In this document: in pieces, positions 43,712-53,051 of the stretch | Position numbering within the stretch: position 1 is the first letter of the stretch | Layout: the number at the start of each line of letters is the position of its first letter | The notes under the pieces: model-generated | The model's database searches: none | What the model was told of the DNA's origin: nothing | Seen by the model: only the letters and a program-made list of their open reading frames with translations | Program-made: the position numbers and the translations under genes | From: Rhodospira trueperi | Lineage (GTDB): Bacteria; Pseudomonadota; Alphaproteobacteria; Rhodospirillales; Rhodospirillaceae | Reading direction: 5' to 3' | Length of the DNA: 64,000 nucleotides | NCBI RefSeq assembly: GCF_900101965.1 | Contig: NZ_FNAP01000001.1 | Span: forward strand, 496,001 to 560,000

Positions 43712-43771
43712 GACCCCGGAGTCCTCCCGTCGCAGTGTCTGTTCGTTCGAGCCCCAGTGCCCCGCCCTTTT

Positions 43772-44650
43772 CTAGCGCCCCAGCACGCCGCGCGCCACCC
43801 CGCGCAACGCACACAGTGCGGCTTGTGGCTTCGTCAGCTTGACCGGCGCTTTGAGTGGGTCCTCGCGCGCCAGCTTGCGCACCAGGGTTTCCGCCACATC
43901 GACGATGACCGCGCTTTCCATGCCCAGGCGGCGGTCGATCACCCCGCCGGGCAGGGCGCGGGCCTCCGTGAGCAGAGCGCGGCAGCCCTCCAGGCAGCGG
44001 TCGACGGTGCGGCGCAGACCGGGCGTACAGGTGGCGCGGTCCAGGTCCTCGACCGCCGCGCCGTCGGTCGCCATCCAGTCCTGCGGCAGGTAGACGCGGT
44101 CCAGCGTGCGGTAGTCGTCCTGACAATCCTGAAGGTGGTTGATGACTTGAAGGGCAATGCATAGCGCGTCGGACGGGCCGTAGCCGTTGCGCGATCCGCC
44201 GTGCAGGTCCACCAGATAGCGCCCGACCGGTGCCGCCGAGAGGATGCAATAGGCCACCAGATCGTCCCAATCCGCGTAACGGCCCTTGATGGCGTCCTGC
44301 TTGAAGGCGGCGATCAGGTCCACGCAATGCCGGGCCGGGACGTTTGTGGCTTGCAGGCTCTCGCGCATGGCGTGGCCCTTGGCGTAGGCGGGATCGGTGG
44401 TGTCACGCCCGGTAACGGCGGCCTCGAACCCGTCCAGGCGGGCGATCTTCTCGTCGGCCGACAGACGCGGCGCGTCGCCGATGTCGTCGATGGCCCGGGC
44501 GAAGGCATAGAACGTCGCCACATGCGGCCGAACCCGTTTCGACAACAGGATGGAGCCGACCGGGAAGTTCTCCGTGCCGGCGTGCTTGCCGGACGGCGCT
44601 TCGGCGGCGGTGGGCTGGGACGGAGCGGTGGCGGTCATGGGCGGCGACAT
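43772..44650 (-). CDS. hpnC: Squalene-pathway synthase HpnC
   Basis: A 292-residue relative of squalene synthase that converts presqualene diphosphate to hydroxysqualene. The KHAGTENFPVGS opening is characteristic of HpnC; the Asp-rich sites are ARAIDDIGDAPR and VINHLQDCQDDYRTLDRVYL. The start is uncertain: ATG 44650 or ATG 44638 are both possible. It heads the hopanoid run and is divergent from a small antitoxin-like gene, with the promoter expected in 44651-44796. Confidence 0.92.
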   Translation of the reverse strand: MSPPMTATAPSQPTAAEAPSGKHAGTENFPVGSILLSKRVRPHVATFYAFARAIDDIGDAPRLSADEKIARLDGFEAAVTGRDTTDPAYAKGHAMRESLQATNVPARHCVDLIAAFKQDAIKGRYADWDDLVAYCILSAAPVGRYLVDLHGGSRNGYGPSDALCIALQVINHLQDCQDDYRTLDRVYLPQDWMATDGAAVEDLDRATCTPGLRRTVDRCLEGCRALLTEARALPGGVIDRRLGMESAVIVDVAETLVRKLAREDPLKAPVKLTKPQAALCALRGVARGVLGR

Positions 44651-44796
44651 CCTCGGCGCGGCGACGACGATGGACGCGGATGTAGCAGAGGGGAGACGGG
44701 ATGGCGAGGGAGTCGAAACAAGGCGATGGAATGTCAGACGAACGGGCCGTATTCTCCTCGCGTGTTTGATCATGGGTTCCTGGTCTGGATGATGCC

Positions 44797-45144
44797 ATGC
44801 CCCTCACCAGGGACTTCAAGGACACGATCAAGGCTCGCGCGGAACACGATCCGGCCTTCCGGCTCGGGCTGTTCGAAGAGGCGGTCGGCTCATTCCTCGA
44901 CGGTGACGTCGATACGGGCAAGATTCTGCTGCGGGACTACGTCAACGCGACCATCGGGTTCGAGCGCCTTGGCGCGGATCTGCACAAGAGCCCGAAAAGC
45001 CTGATGCGCATGTTGAGCCCCGGGGGCAACCCGCGTGCCGACAACCTGCTCGCCATCGTGGCGCACCTGAAAAACAGGGACGGATTCGACCTGCGCGCGG
45101 TTCCCTCGGGGCCGACTGAAGAGGCGGCGGCGCCTCCACCTTGA
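44797..45144 (+). CDS. Solitary addiction-module antidote-like DNA-binding protein
   Basis: A 115-residue protein with the pattern of HigA-like addiction-module antidotes (RDFKDTIKARAEHDPAFRLG, FLDGDVDTGKILLRDYVNAT, FERLGADLHKSPKSLMRMLS, PGGNPRADNLLAIVAHLK). The KSLMRMLS region is the helix-turn-helix. Such proteins usually sit beside a RelE-like toxin gene, but none adjoins this one. It may be an orphan regulator. It is divergent from hpnC. Confidence 0.75.
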   Translation: MPLTRDFKDTIKARAEHDPAFRLGLFEEAVGSFLDGDVDTGKILLRDYVNATIGFERLGADLHKSPKSLMRMLSPGGNPRADNLLAIVAHLKNRDGFDLRAVPSGPTEEAAAPPP

Positions 45145-45219
45145 CCGCCCTCCTTCCCACACCAACATCTCGGCTGCGGCGCGGTTCTGGCGCCGCAGAC
45201 GCCAGGAACGGAGGCGATC

Positions 45220-45678
45220 ATGGTCGGTGGCATTCTCTCCCGCGTGCTGAAGGGCGGCGAACAGGACAACGCGGCGGCGGACTTTCCCGCCGGCAAGAGC
45301 GAGGCCGCTTGGAAGGCCGACTTGACCCGGGAGCAATTCCACGTCCTGCGCCAGCACGGCACGGAACGGCCGTTCTCCCACCCCCTCAATGCCGAGAAGC
45401 GGCCCGGCACGTTCCATTGCGCCGGCTGCGGGGCGCCGCTGTTCGACACGGCGACGAAATACGACAGCGGCTCCGGCTGGCCCAGCTTCTTCCAGCCGCT
45501 TCAGGGCGCCGTCGGCACCAGCACGGACTACAAGTTGATCGCCCCTCGCACGGAGGTCCACTGCGCCCGGTGCGGCGGCCACCTGGGGCATGTGTTCGAC
45601 GACGGCCCGGCCCCGACCGGGCAACGCTATTGCATGAACGGCACGGCGCTGTCGTTTGCGCCGGCGGAACACGGCTGA
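45220..45678 (+). CDS. msrB: Peptide-methionine (R)-S-oxide reductase
   Basis: A 152-residue enzyme that repairs oxidised methionine in proteins. Two CxxC zinc sites (HCAGCGAPLF and HCARCGGHLGHVF) and the catalytic Cys in QRYCMNGTALSF are present. The core begins at LTREQFHVLRQHGTERPF after about 35 extra residues. No signal peptide is evident, so it is probably cytoplasmic. It follows the antidote-like gene by 75 bases. Confidence 0.94.
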   Translation: MVGGILSRVLKGGEQDNAAADFPAGKSEAAWKADLTREQFHVLRQHGTERPFSHPLNAEKRPGTFHCAGCGAPLFDTATKYDSGSGWPSFFQPLQGAVGTSTDYKLIAPRTEVHCARCGGHLGHVFDDGPAPTGQRYCMNGTALSFAPAEHG

Positions 45679-45688
45679 CCGAACGCGA

Positions 45689-46012
45689 TCACGAGGCCAC
45701 CCGGATGGTGCCTTTTTCCTGGCCGGCGGCGGGTGTAACGCGGATGTTCACGTCCTGGCCGAGGTCTCGGAGAGCGCGCAACAGACGGTCTGTGGAAAAC
45801 CGGCTGATCCGGCCCTGAACAAGATCGGACACACGCGGCTGATCCAGGCCCATCAACGCCCCTGCCTGAGACTGCGTCAGGCCACGGGTGGCGATGATCT
45901 GCCCAATGGCGCGCATCAGATCCGCGCGGACGACCATTTCGTCGGCGTCCTCCAGCCCGAGCGCGTGGAAGGCGGTGTCGTTCGTGTAGCTTACGGACTC
46001 CGTCTCAACCAT
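45689..46012 (-). CDS. higA: XRE-family antitoxin (HigA-like)
   Basis: A 107-residue helix-turn-helix protein (LMRAIGQIIATRGLTQSQAG, ALMGLDQPRVSDLVQGRISR). This short XRE form, with the DNA-binding domain in the C-terminal part, is typical of antitoxins encoded after their toxin. Its start lies within the end of the toxin gene (22-base overlap). It should bind the toxin and repress the shared promoter. It is convergent with msrB, ten bases away. Confidence 0.85.
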   Translation of the reverse strand: MVETESVSYTNDTAFHALGLEDADEMVVRADLMRAIGQIIATRGLTQSQAGALMGLDQPRVSDLVQGRISRFSTDRLLRALRDLGQDVNIRVTPAAGQEKGTIRVAS

Positions 46013-46350
46013 GCTTGGTGCTCCGTTTCAGCCTGTTTCAAGCGGTTTCGGATCAGGCCCATATCCTGTTGCGACGTCGAGATGCCGTGCCTGGCCTTCT
46101 TCTGGAAGGCATGGAGGACGTAGACCACCTCGGCGAAGCGAACCGTGTATACGGCGCGGTACGTGTCACCGTCGAACCGCTCCACAATCTCCAGGACCCC
46201 AGACCCACCGAAACCTTTGAGCGGTTTGGCAGCCGGATGTTTGTCCCCGATTTGCGCGAGATAAAGGGCGTACCCGATCTCGCGGACAACATCTTCGGGA
46301 AACGTGAGCAACGCTCCCCGCGTCGAGCCGATCCAGGCCAAAGGCTTCAT
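45991..46350 (-). CDS. higB: RelE/HigB-like toxin (phage Gp49-like family)
   Basis: A 119-residue protein with the RelE/HigB fold signature: MKPLAWIGSTRGALLTFPED, VREIGYALYLAQIGDKHPAA, LKGFGGSGVLEIVERFDGD, TYRAVYTVRFAEVVYVLHAF and QKKARHGISTSQQDMGLI. Members cleave mRNA on the ribosome. The C-terminal helix follows. The order toxin then antitoxin and the overlap with higA identify a type II pair. The start at 46350 is the first in-frame ATG where the family pattern begins. Confidence 0.87.
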   Translation of the reverse strand: MKPLAWIGSTRGALLTFPEDVVREIGYALYLAQIGDKHPAAKPLKGFGGSGVLEIVERFDGDTYRAVYTVRFAEVVYVLHAFQKKARHGISTSQQDMGLIRNRLKQAETEHQAWLRRSP

Positions 46351-46430
46351 ATCAAGCCGCACCCTTGTCTGAACCCGGGCCGGTGACCGTCGTAGTATGT
46401 CAAGACTGGCATGCCTTGTGAAGCCATCCT

Positions 46431-47648
46431 CTACACCACCACCCCCGCCACGGCCGCCCCGCCCAGCACCACGGCCCAGGGCGGGGCCTTCCAGATGTGC
46501 AGGGCCAGAAACGCCGCGAGCCCCAGGGCCACATGCTCGGGCGCGGCGACGGCACTGGTCAGGACGGGGTCGTAGAACGCCGCCAGCAGCAGCCCGACCA
46601 CGGCCGCGTTGATGCCGGTCAGGGCGGCCCGCGCCGCCGGAGATTGCCGCAACGCGCTCCAGAACGGCAGCGCGCCGAACAGCAGCAACGCGGCCGGCAC
46701 GAAGATCGCCACCGTGGCCAGCAGGGCCAGCCCCAGGCTCGTCAGCACCGTCGCGCCGGCGGCCGAGCCCAGGAACGCCGACAGCGTGAACAGCGGCCCC
46801 GGCACCGCCTGGGCCAGACCGTACCCGGCCAGGAAGCTCTCGCGGTCCACCAATCCCGTCGGCACCACCTCGGCCTGCAACAGCGGCAGCACCACATGCC
46901 CGCCGCCGAACACCAGCGAGCCCGCGCGCACCATGCCGTCGGCCAGCCGCGCCCAGTCGGCGTTCGTGACCTGGGCCAGCACCGGCAGCAGCACCAACAG
47001 CGCGCCCAGCAGCCCCAGGCAGGCCACGCCCACCCGACGTCCGAACCCGACATGCAGATGGTCGGCGGCCTCGACGGCCTCGCTCTTGAACAGCGCCCAG
47101 CCCACCAGCGCTCCGATGCCAATGGGCGCCAGTTGCCCCAGCACCAGCGGTAGCCCGGTCAGCGGCCACACCAGCACCAGCGCCGCCGCCGCCAGGGCCA
47201 GGGTGGCGCGCGGCCGGTCGGGCGCCAGCGTCTTCGCCATGCCCCACACCGCCTGGGCGACCACGGCGGCGGCCACGATCTTCAGCCCGCGCAGCCAGCC
47301 GCTGTCCCCGCCCGGGTCCAGCGCCGCCACGCCCAGCGCCGCCAGCGCCAGCGCCAGCGCCGACGGCAGCGTGAAGCCCGTCCAGGCGGCCAACGCGCCC
47401 AGCGGGCCGGCGCGGTGCAGCCCCAGGCCAAGCCCGACCTGACTGCTCGCTGGGCCGGGCAGGAACTGGCACAGCGCCACCAGATCGGCATAGGCGGCGT
47501 CCGACAGCCACTTGCGGCGCTCCACCAGTTCAGCGCGGAAATAGCCCAGGTGGGCCACCGGCCCACCGAAACTGGTCAAACCCAGGCGCAGAAAGACCAG
47601 GAACACGGTCCAGGCGGAGGCGGTCGGAGCGGTGGATGGGTTTGTCAT
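46431..47648 (-). CDS. chrA: Chromate transporter, long-chain CHR family
   Basis: A 405-residue inner-membrane protein with two homologous CHR domains. The N-terminal half has the signature RLGLTSFGGPVAHLGYFRAE and LCQFLPGPASSQVGLGLG; the C-terminal half has the matching SLVFGGGHVVLPLLQAEVV and GYGLAQAVPGPLFTLSAFLG. The family exports chromate, though some members have other anion substrates. Start MTNPSTAPTASAW is used; the frame upstream is not membrane-like. Confidence 0.92.
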   Translation of the reverse strand: MTNPSTAPTASAWTVFLVFLRLGLTSFGGPVAHLGYFRAELVERRKWLSDAAYADLVALCQFLPGPASSQVGLGLGLHRAGPLGALAAWTGFTLPSALALALAALGVAALDPGGDSGWLRGLKIVAAAVVAQAVWGMAKTLAPDRPRATLALAAAALVLVWPLTGLPLVLGQLAPIGIGALVGWALFKSEAVEAADHLHVGFGRRVGVACLGLLGALLVLLPVLAQVTNADWARLADGMVRAGSLVFGGGHVVLPLLQAEVVPTGLVDRESFLAGYGLAQAVPGPLFTLSAFLGSAAGATVLTSLGLALLATVAIFVPAALLLFGALPFWSALRQSPAARAALTGINAAVVGLLLAAFYDPVLTSAVAAPEHVALGLAAFLALHIWKAPPWAVVLGGAAVAGVVV

Positions 47649-47884
47649 GAACCCTCTCGTTTTGGCGGCGCTTTTTGACGACACTTGGGGTCGGTCCACG
47701 TTGACGATCTCGCGCACGCGGGGCGCGGACAAGTGGGGCGCGGAACTTTCAACGAAACCGTCACCGAACCATGGCTCGTGCCCCGGCCGACTCCGACGGT
47801 GTGCTTGTCGAATCCTCCTATACAGCCACAAGAGATATCTTTATGGGTTTCTACCTCTGGATCGGAAATGGGGGGGTGTCGATC

Positions 47885-49342
47885 ATGACCCGACGTTACT
47901 GGCTGCTGGGCGGTGCCGGGGCCGCCGTCCTCGTCGTCGGCGCCGTGCTCATCAGCGGGTCTCTCAACTCCAAAGCGTTGCGTCACGCCTGTCTGGACGC
48001 GGGCCTCGGTCAGGAGGCTGCTCAGCCCCGGTGGTCGGGCGAGGACGGTCTGACCGGCATCCCCTTCGCTGACCTGGATCCCGAGTTCGCTGAGCCCAAG
48101 TGCCGCGACGCGCTCGAACACTGGTCTGACGACCATCTGGTTCGTGCGGCCTTGGGCCGCATTGTGTTGAAGAAAGGCGATGGGTCCGAGGCTCGAGAGC
48201 TCTTCGAAGAAGCGATCGCCAAAGGCAGCATCATCGCTCAAGGATCGCTGGGGTATATGTACCTGGCGGGCGATGGTGTCCAAGTCGATGCCGACAGGGC
48301 TTTCGAGTTGCTGAAGCCCCCCGCCGAAGCCGGGTATCACCCGGCCCAATCCAATCTCGGGTATATGTACCTCAACGGAATCGGCGTATCGCAGGACGAC
48401 GCCGTGGCGGCTGATTGGCATCAGAAAGCGGCAAATCAGGAAAGCGCCTATTCCTTGTATAATATCGGCTGGATGTACGAGCAAGGGCGCGGCTTCGAGA
48501 AGGACACCGCCAAGGCCGTCGAGTATTACAGACGCGCTGCCGATCTTGACTATGCAGAGGCGCAATTCGTTCTAGGGTATGCATACTATGTTGGTGATGG
48601 CGTCGAGAAAGACGCTGAACAGGCTCTTGTCTGGTATCAAAAAGCGGCGGAACATGGTGTTCCCGGGGCGCAGTTCAATTTGGCAACCATGTATTACGAC
48701 GGTGATGGCGTTGCCAAGGACCGCGCCGAAGCCCACGCTTGGTACCTCCGCGCCGCCGAACAGGATCATATTCGTTCACAGCTTAAGGCTGCGACGATGT
48801 ACGAATGGGGCAATGGTATCGAGCAAGACGACGCCAAGGCGTTCTTGTGGTACCGACGCGCCGCCGATCTCGGCGATCCCCGAGCCCAACACATTACCGG
48901 GCTCAAATTCAAACGGGGCAGTGGTGTGGAGGAAGATAGCTCTCAAGCCCTGGACTATTTCCGTAGCGCAGCGGAACAAGGATTCGCCGATTCACAGTAT
49001 ACCCTCGCCCTGATGTATGACCGGGGAGACGGCGTGAGGGAAGACAACGCCGAGGCGGTCAAGTGGTACCGTCAGGCTGCGGAAAACGACCGAGCCGACG
49101 CTCAGTTCATGCTTGCTGCACACTACCTTTCCGGCGAAGGCGTTCGCGAAGACAAGGACACAGCCCGCCACTGGCTGGAGGCGGCCGCGGCAAACGGACA
49201 TGACGATGCCGAGGAGGCCCTTGAGAAGATGAACCGTGAGGAGCTGATCGGAGGAATTGCCGGCTGGGTCGCTGAACGGACTGGCGAGTACATTCTCAGG
49301 AAAGCACTGGACAGTTTTTTCGGCTCCGATTCGTCCAACTAG
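47885..49342 (+). CDS. Sel1-repeat protein with N-terminal membrane anchor
   Basis: A 485-residue protein. A single hydrophobic segment (YWLLGGAGAAVLVVGAVLIS) after two arginines marks a signal anchor or uncleaved signal. The rest holds nine clear 36-residue Sel1-like repeats, each with the pattern A-x-x-x-L-G-x-x-Y-x-x-G-x-G-V-x-x-D (for example LGYAYYVGDGVEKDAEQALV). Sel1 proteins act as scaffolds in the envelope. The start ATG 47885 has a G-rich SD; ATG 47843 is an alternative. Base use appears more AT-rich than in the neighbouring genes. Confidence 0.85.
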   Translation: MTRRYWLLGGAGAAVLVVGAVLISGSLNSKALRHACLDAGLGQEAAQPRWSGEDGLTGIPFADLDPEFAEPKCRDALEHWSDDHLVRAALGRIVLKKGDGSEARELFEEAIAKGSIIAQGSLGYMYLAGDGVQVDADRAFELLKPPAEAGYHPAQSNLGYMYLNGIGVSQDDAVAADWHQKAANQESAYSLYNIGWMYEQGRGFEKDTAKAVEYYRRAADLDYAEAQFVLGYAYYVGDGVEKDAEQALVWYQKAAEHGVPGAQFNLATMYYDGDGVAKDRAEAHAWYLRAAEQDHIRSQLKAATMYEWGNGIEQDDAKAFLWYRRAADLGDPRAQHITGLKFKRGSGVEEDSSQALDYFRSAAEQGFADSQYTLALMYDRGDGVREDNAEAVKWYRQAAENDRADAQFMLAAHYLSGEGVREDKDTARHWLEAAAANGHDDAEEALEKMNREELIGGIAGWVAERTGEYILRKALDSFFGSDSSN

Positions 49343-49383
49343 ACGCCTATCCAAAGGACAGCCGCCGCCAGACCCTTTCTGAA

Positions 49384-49399
49384 GGTCCCCAAGGGGACC
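49384..49399 (+). terminator. Hairpin after the Sel1-repeat gene
   Basis: GGTCCC and GGGACC pair around a CAAG loop in the sequence GGTCCCCAAGGGGACC, 43 bases after the stop. There is no U-run, so it is a weak terminator candidate at most. Confidence 0.35.
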
Positions 49400-49452
49400 A
49401 CGGCGCCTTATCCGTGCCCCGGACTCGGAAAAGCTGCCTTTACTCAAGGGTG

Positions 49453-50620
<1,168 letters not shown>

Positions 50621-50677
50621 GGATTGGAAACCGCGCCGGATCGGCGCGCGGGGTCCGTCACAACGGGGTAGCCATTC

Positions 50678-51877
50678 ATGAACATCCATGAGTATCAGGC
50701 CAAGCAGGTGCTGGCCAAATACGGTGTGCCGGTACTGAAGGGCGGCGTCGCCTACACGCCCGAGGAGGCCGAACAGGTCGCGCGCGGGCTCGACGGGCCG
50801 GTCTTCGTGGTCAAGAGCCAGATCCACGCCGGCGGGCGCGGCAAGGGCAAGTTCAAGGAGACCGAGGCCGGCGATAAGGGCGGTGTGCGCGTCGTCAAGT
50901 CGGTGGACGAGGTGCGCGAGAACGCCGGGCAGATGCTGGGTCACACCCTGGTCACGCACCAGTCCGGCCCCGAGGGCAAGCAGGTCAAGCGCGTCTATAT
51001 CGAGGCCGGCTGCGACATCAAGCGCGAGCTTTACCTCTCCATGCTGGTGGACCGTGCCACCAGCCGGGTGACCATCATGGCCTCGACCGAGGGCGGCGTG
51101 GAGATCGAGGAGGTCGCCGCCAAGACCCCCGAGAAGATCATCCTGCAAGACATCGACCCGGCCACCGGCATCATGCCGTTCCACTGCCGCAAGGTCGCCT
51201 TCGGCCTGGGCCTGGAAGGCGCGCAGATCAAAAGCGCCACCAAGCTGTTGATGGCGCTTTACAAGGCGTTCCTCGAAACGGACGCCTCAATGCTGGAGAT
51301 CAACCCGTTGGTGGTTACGGGCGCCGGCGAGGTTCTGCCGCTCGACGCCAAGATGAACTTCGATTCCAACGCCCTCTATCGCCACCCGGAGATTTCCGAA
51401 CTGCGCGACGAGGACGAGGAAGACCCGGCCGAGCTGGAGGCCACCAAGCACGACCTCAACTACATCAAGCTCGACGGGGCCATCGGCTGCATGGTCAACG
51501 GCGCCGGGCTGGCCATGGCCACCATGGATATCATCAAGCTGTACGGTGCCGAGCCGGCCAACTTCCTGGATGTCGGCGGCGGTGCCACCAAGGAGCGCGT
51601 CACCACGGCCTTCAAGATCATCCTGTCCGATCCGAATGTCGAAGGCATCCTGATCAACATCTTCGGCGGCATCATGCGCTGTGACGTGATCGCCGAGGGC
51701 GTCATCGCGGCCGCCAAGGAGGTCAGCCTCAACGTGCCCCTGGTGGTGCGCTTGGAAGGCACCAACGTGGACCTGGGCAAGAAGATCATGGCGGAGTCGG
51801 GCCTGCCGATCATTGCCGCCGACAACCTCGCAGACGCCGCCGACAAGGTGGTCAAGGCCGTGAAGGAGGCGCAGTAA
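50678..51877 (+). CDS. sucC: Succinyl-CoA synthetase beta subunit
   Basis: A 399-residue ATP-grasp subunit that with SucD converts succinyl-CoA to succinate and makes ATP or GTP. The beginning [20 protein letters not shown], the nucleotide site [17 protein letters not shown], and the C-terminal CoA-interaction part with [15 protein letters not shown] are characteristic. Its TAA stop overlaps the sucD start by one base. Confidence 0.97.
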   Translation: MNIHEYQAKQVLAKYGVPVLKGGVAYTPEEAEQVARGLDGPVFVVKSQIHAGGRGKGKFKETEAGDKGGVRVVKSVDEVRENAGQMLGHTLVTHQSGPEGKQVKRVYIEAGCDIKRELYLSMLVDRATSRVTIMASTEGGVEIEEVAAKTPEKIILQDIDPATGIMPFHCRKVAFGLGLEGAQIKSATKLLMALYKAFLETDASMLEINPLVVTGAGEVLPLDAKMNFDSNALYRHPEISELRDEDEEDPAELEATKHDLNYIKLDGAIGCMVNGAGLAMATMDIIKLYGAEPANFLDVGGGATKERVTTAFKIILSDPNVEGILINIFGGIMRCDVIAEGVIAAAKEVSLNVPLVVRLEGTNVDLGKKIMAESGLPIIAADNLADAADKVVKAVKEAQ

Positions 51878-52752
51878 TGGCGGTTCTCGTCAGCAAGGAC
51901 ACCAAGGTCATCTGCCAGGGCTTCACGGGTAGCCAGGGCACGTTCCACTCGGAACAGGCCGTCGCCTACGGCACCAAGATGGTTGGGGGCGTCACGCCGG
52001 GTAAGGGTGGTTCCAAGCACCTCGACCTGCCGGTGTTCGATACCGTGGCCGAGGCCAAGGAGAAGACGGACTGCAACGCCTCCGTGATTTACGTGCCGCC
52101 ACCGTTCGCCGCCGACGCGATTCTGGAAGCCGTGGACGCCGAACTTGACCTCGTGGTGTGCATCACCGAGGGCATTCCGGTGCTGGACATGGTCAAGGTC
52201 AAGCGCGCCCTGGTGAACTCGAAGACGCGGCTGGTCGGCCCCAACTGCCCCGGCGTCATCACCCCGGACGAGTGCAAGATCGGCATCATGCCGGGTCACA
52301 TCCACAAGCGCGGCAAGATCGGCGTGGTCTCCCGCTCCGGCACGCTGACCTATGAGGCGGTGGCACAGACCACGGCCACCGGCCTGGGACAGACCACCTG
52401 CATCGGCATCGGCGGTGACCCCGTCAACGGCACCAACTTCATCGACTGCCTGGAGATGTTCCTGGGCGACGACGAGACCGAGGGCATGATCATGATCGGC
52501 GAAATCGGCGGCTCGGCCGAGGAAGAGGCCGCCGAGTTCATCGCCAAGTCCAAGGTCAAGAAGCCGATGGTCGGCTTCATCGCCGGGCGCACCGCCCCCC
52601 CGGGCAAGCGCATGGGCCACGCTGGCGCCATCATCAGCGGCGGCAAGGGCACGGCGGACGCCAAGATCGAGGCCATGCGCGCCGCCGGCATCCTGGTGGC
52701 CGACAGCCCGGCCGCCCTTGGCGAGACCATGCTGAAGGCCATGAAGGGCTGA
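51877..52752 (+). CDS. sucD: Succinyl-CoA synthetase alpha subunit
   Basis: A 291-residue subunit with the CoA-binding Rossmann domain ([20 protein letters not shown]) and the phosphohistidine site [20 protein letters not shown]. It partners SucC. The start overlaps the sucC stop. A hairpin of 9 paired bases lies about 110 bases downstream, before sucA. Confidence 0.97.
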   Translation: MAVLVSKDTKVICQGFTGSQGTFHSEQAVAYGTKMVGGVTPGKGGSKHLDLPVFDTVAEAKEKTDCNASVIYVPPPFAADAILEAVDAELDLVVCITEGIPVLDMVKVKRALVNSKTRLVGPNCPGVITPDECKIGIMPGHIHKRGKIGVVSRSGTLTYEAVAQTTATGLGQTTCIGIGGDPVNGTNFIDCLEMFLGDDETEGMIMIGEIGGSAEEEAAEFIAKSKVKKPMVGFIAGRTAPPGKRMGHAGAIISGGKGTADAKIEAMRAAGILVADSPAALGETMLKAMKG

Positions 52753-52856
52753 TTGGCCGGCCCCGCACCGCGCCCTTTCCGCTTTTTCTTTGCGGTTCGG
52801 TTGCGAGAAGGTGGTGGAATGGAGCGGTCGGGGTGCTTAGATTATTGATCCTGCAA

Positions 52857-52895
52857 TGGACGGTCCGGGCGCTCCGGTGCCCGGACCGCCGTCCA
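52857..52895 (+). other. Strong hairpin between sucD and sucA
   Basis: GGTCCGGGC (52862-52870) pairs perfectly with GCCCGGACC (52879-52887) around an eight-base loop, and the outer TGGA/TCCA arms extend the stem past a small bulge. No U-run follows. It may protect the mdh-sucCD mRNA 3' end, attenuate read-through into sucA, or mark a processing site. Confidence 0.6.
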
Positions 52896-53051
52896 GCGGC
52901 GGTTCGGTTGCCGGGGGCTGGACCCCAGACACCGTCCCGGTTTGCCGGGACCGTATGATTCGGATCGTCGCGCCGTCGCCCCGCCATGATCGGATCGGGG
53001 CCTGAATTAGGAGGGAATGCGGCCCGAAAGGCCGTGTTCGACCGCGCCACG

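Noticed and set aside
44797-46350. Treating the antidote-like gene at 44797 as partner of the toxin at 45991
   Set aside because: They are on opposite strands with msrB between them, and the toxin already has its own overlapping antitoxin.
46351-47511. Upstream extension of the toxin frame antisense-like within chrA
   Set aside because: The long frame upstream of the toxin is Gly/Arg/Ala-rich low-complexity sequence in another frame of chrA; only the part from ATG 46350 looks like a protein.
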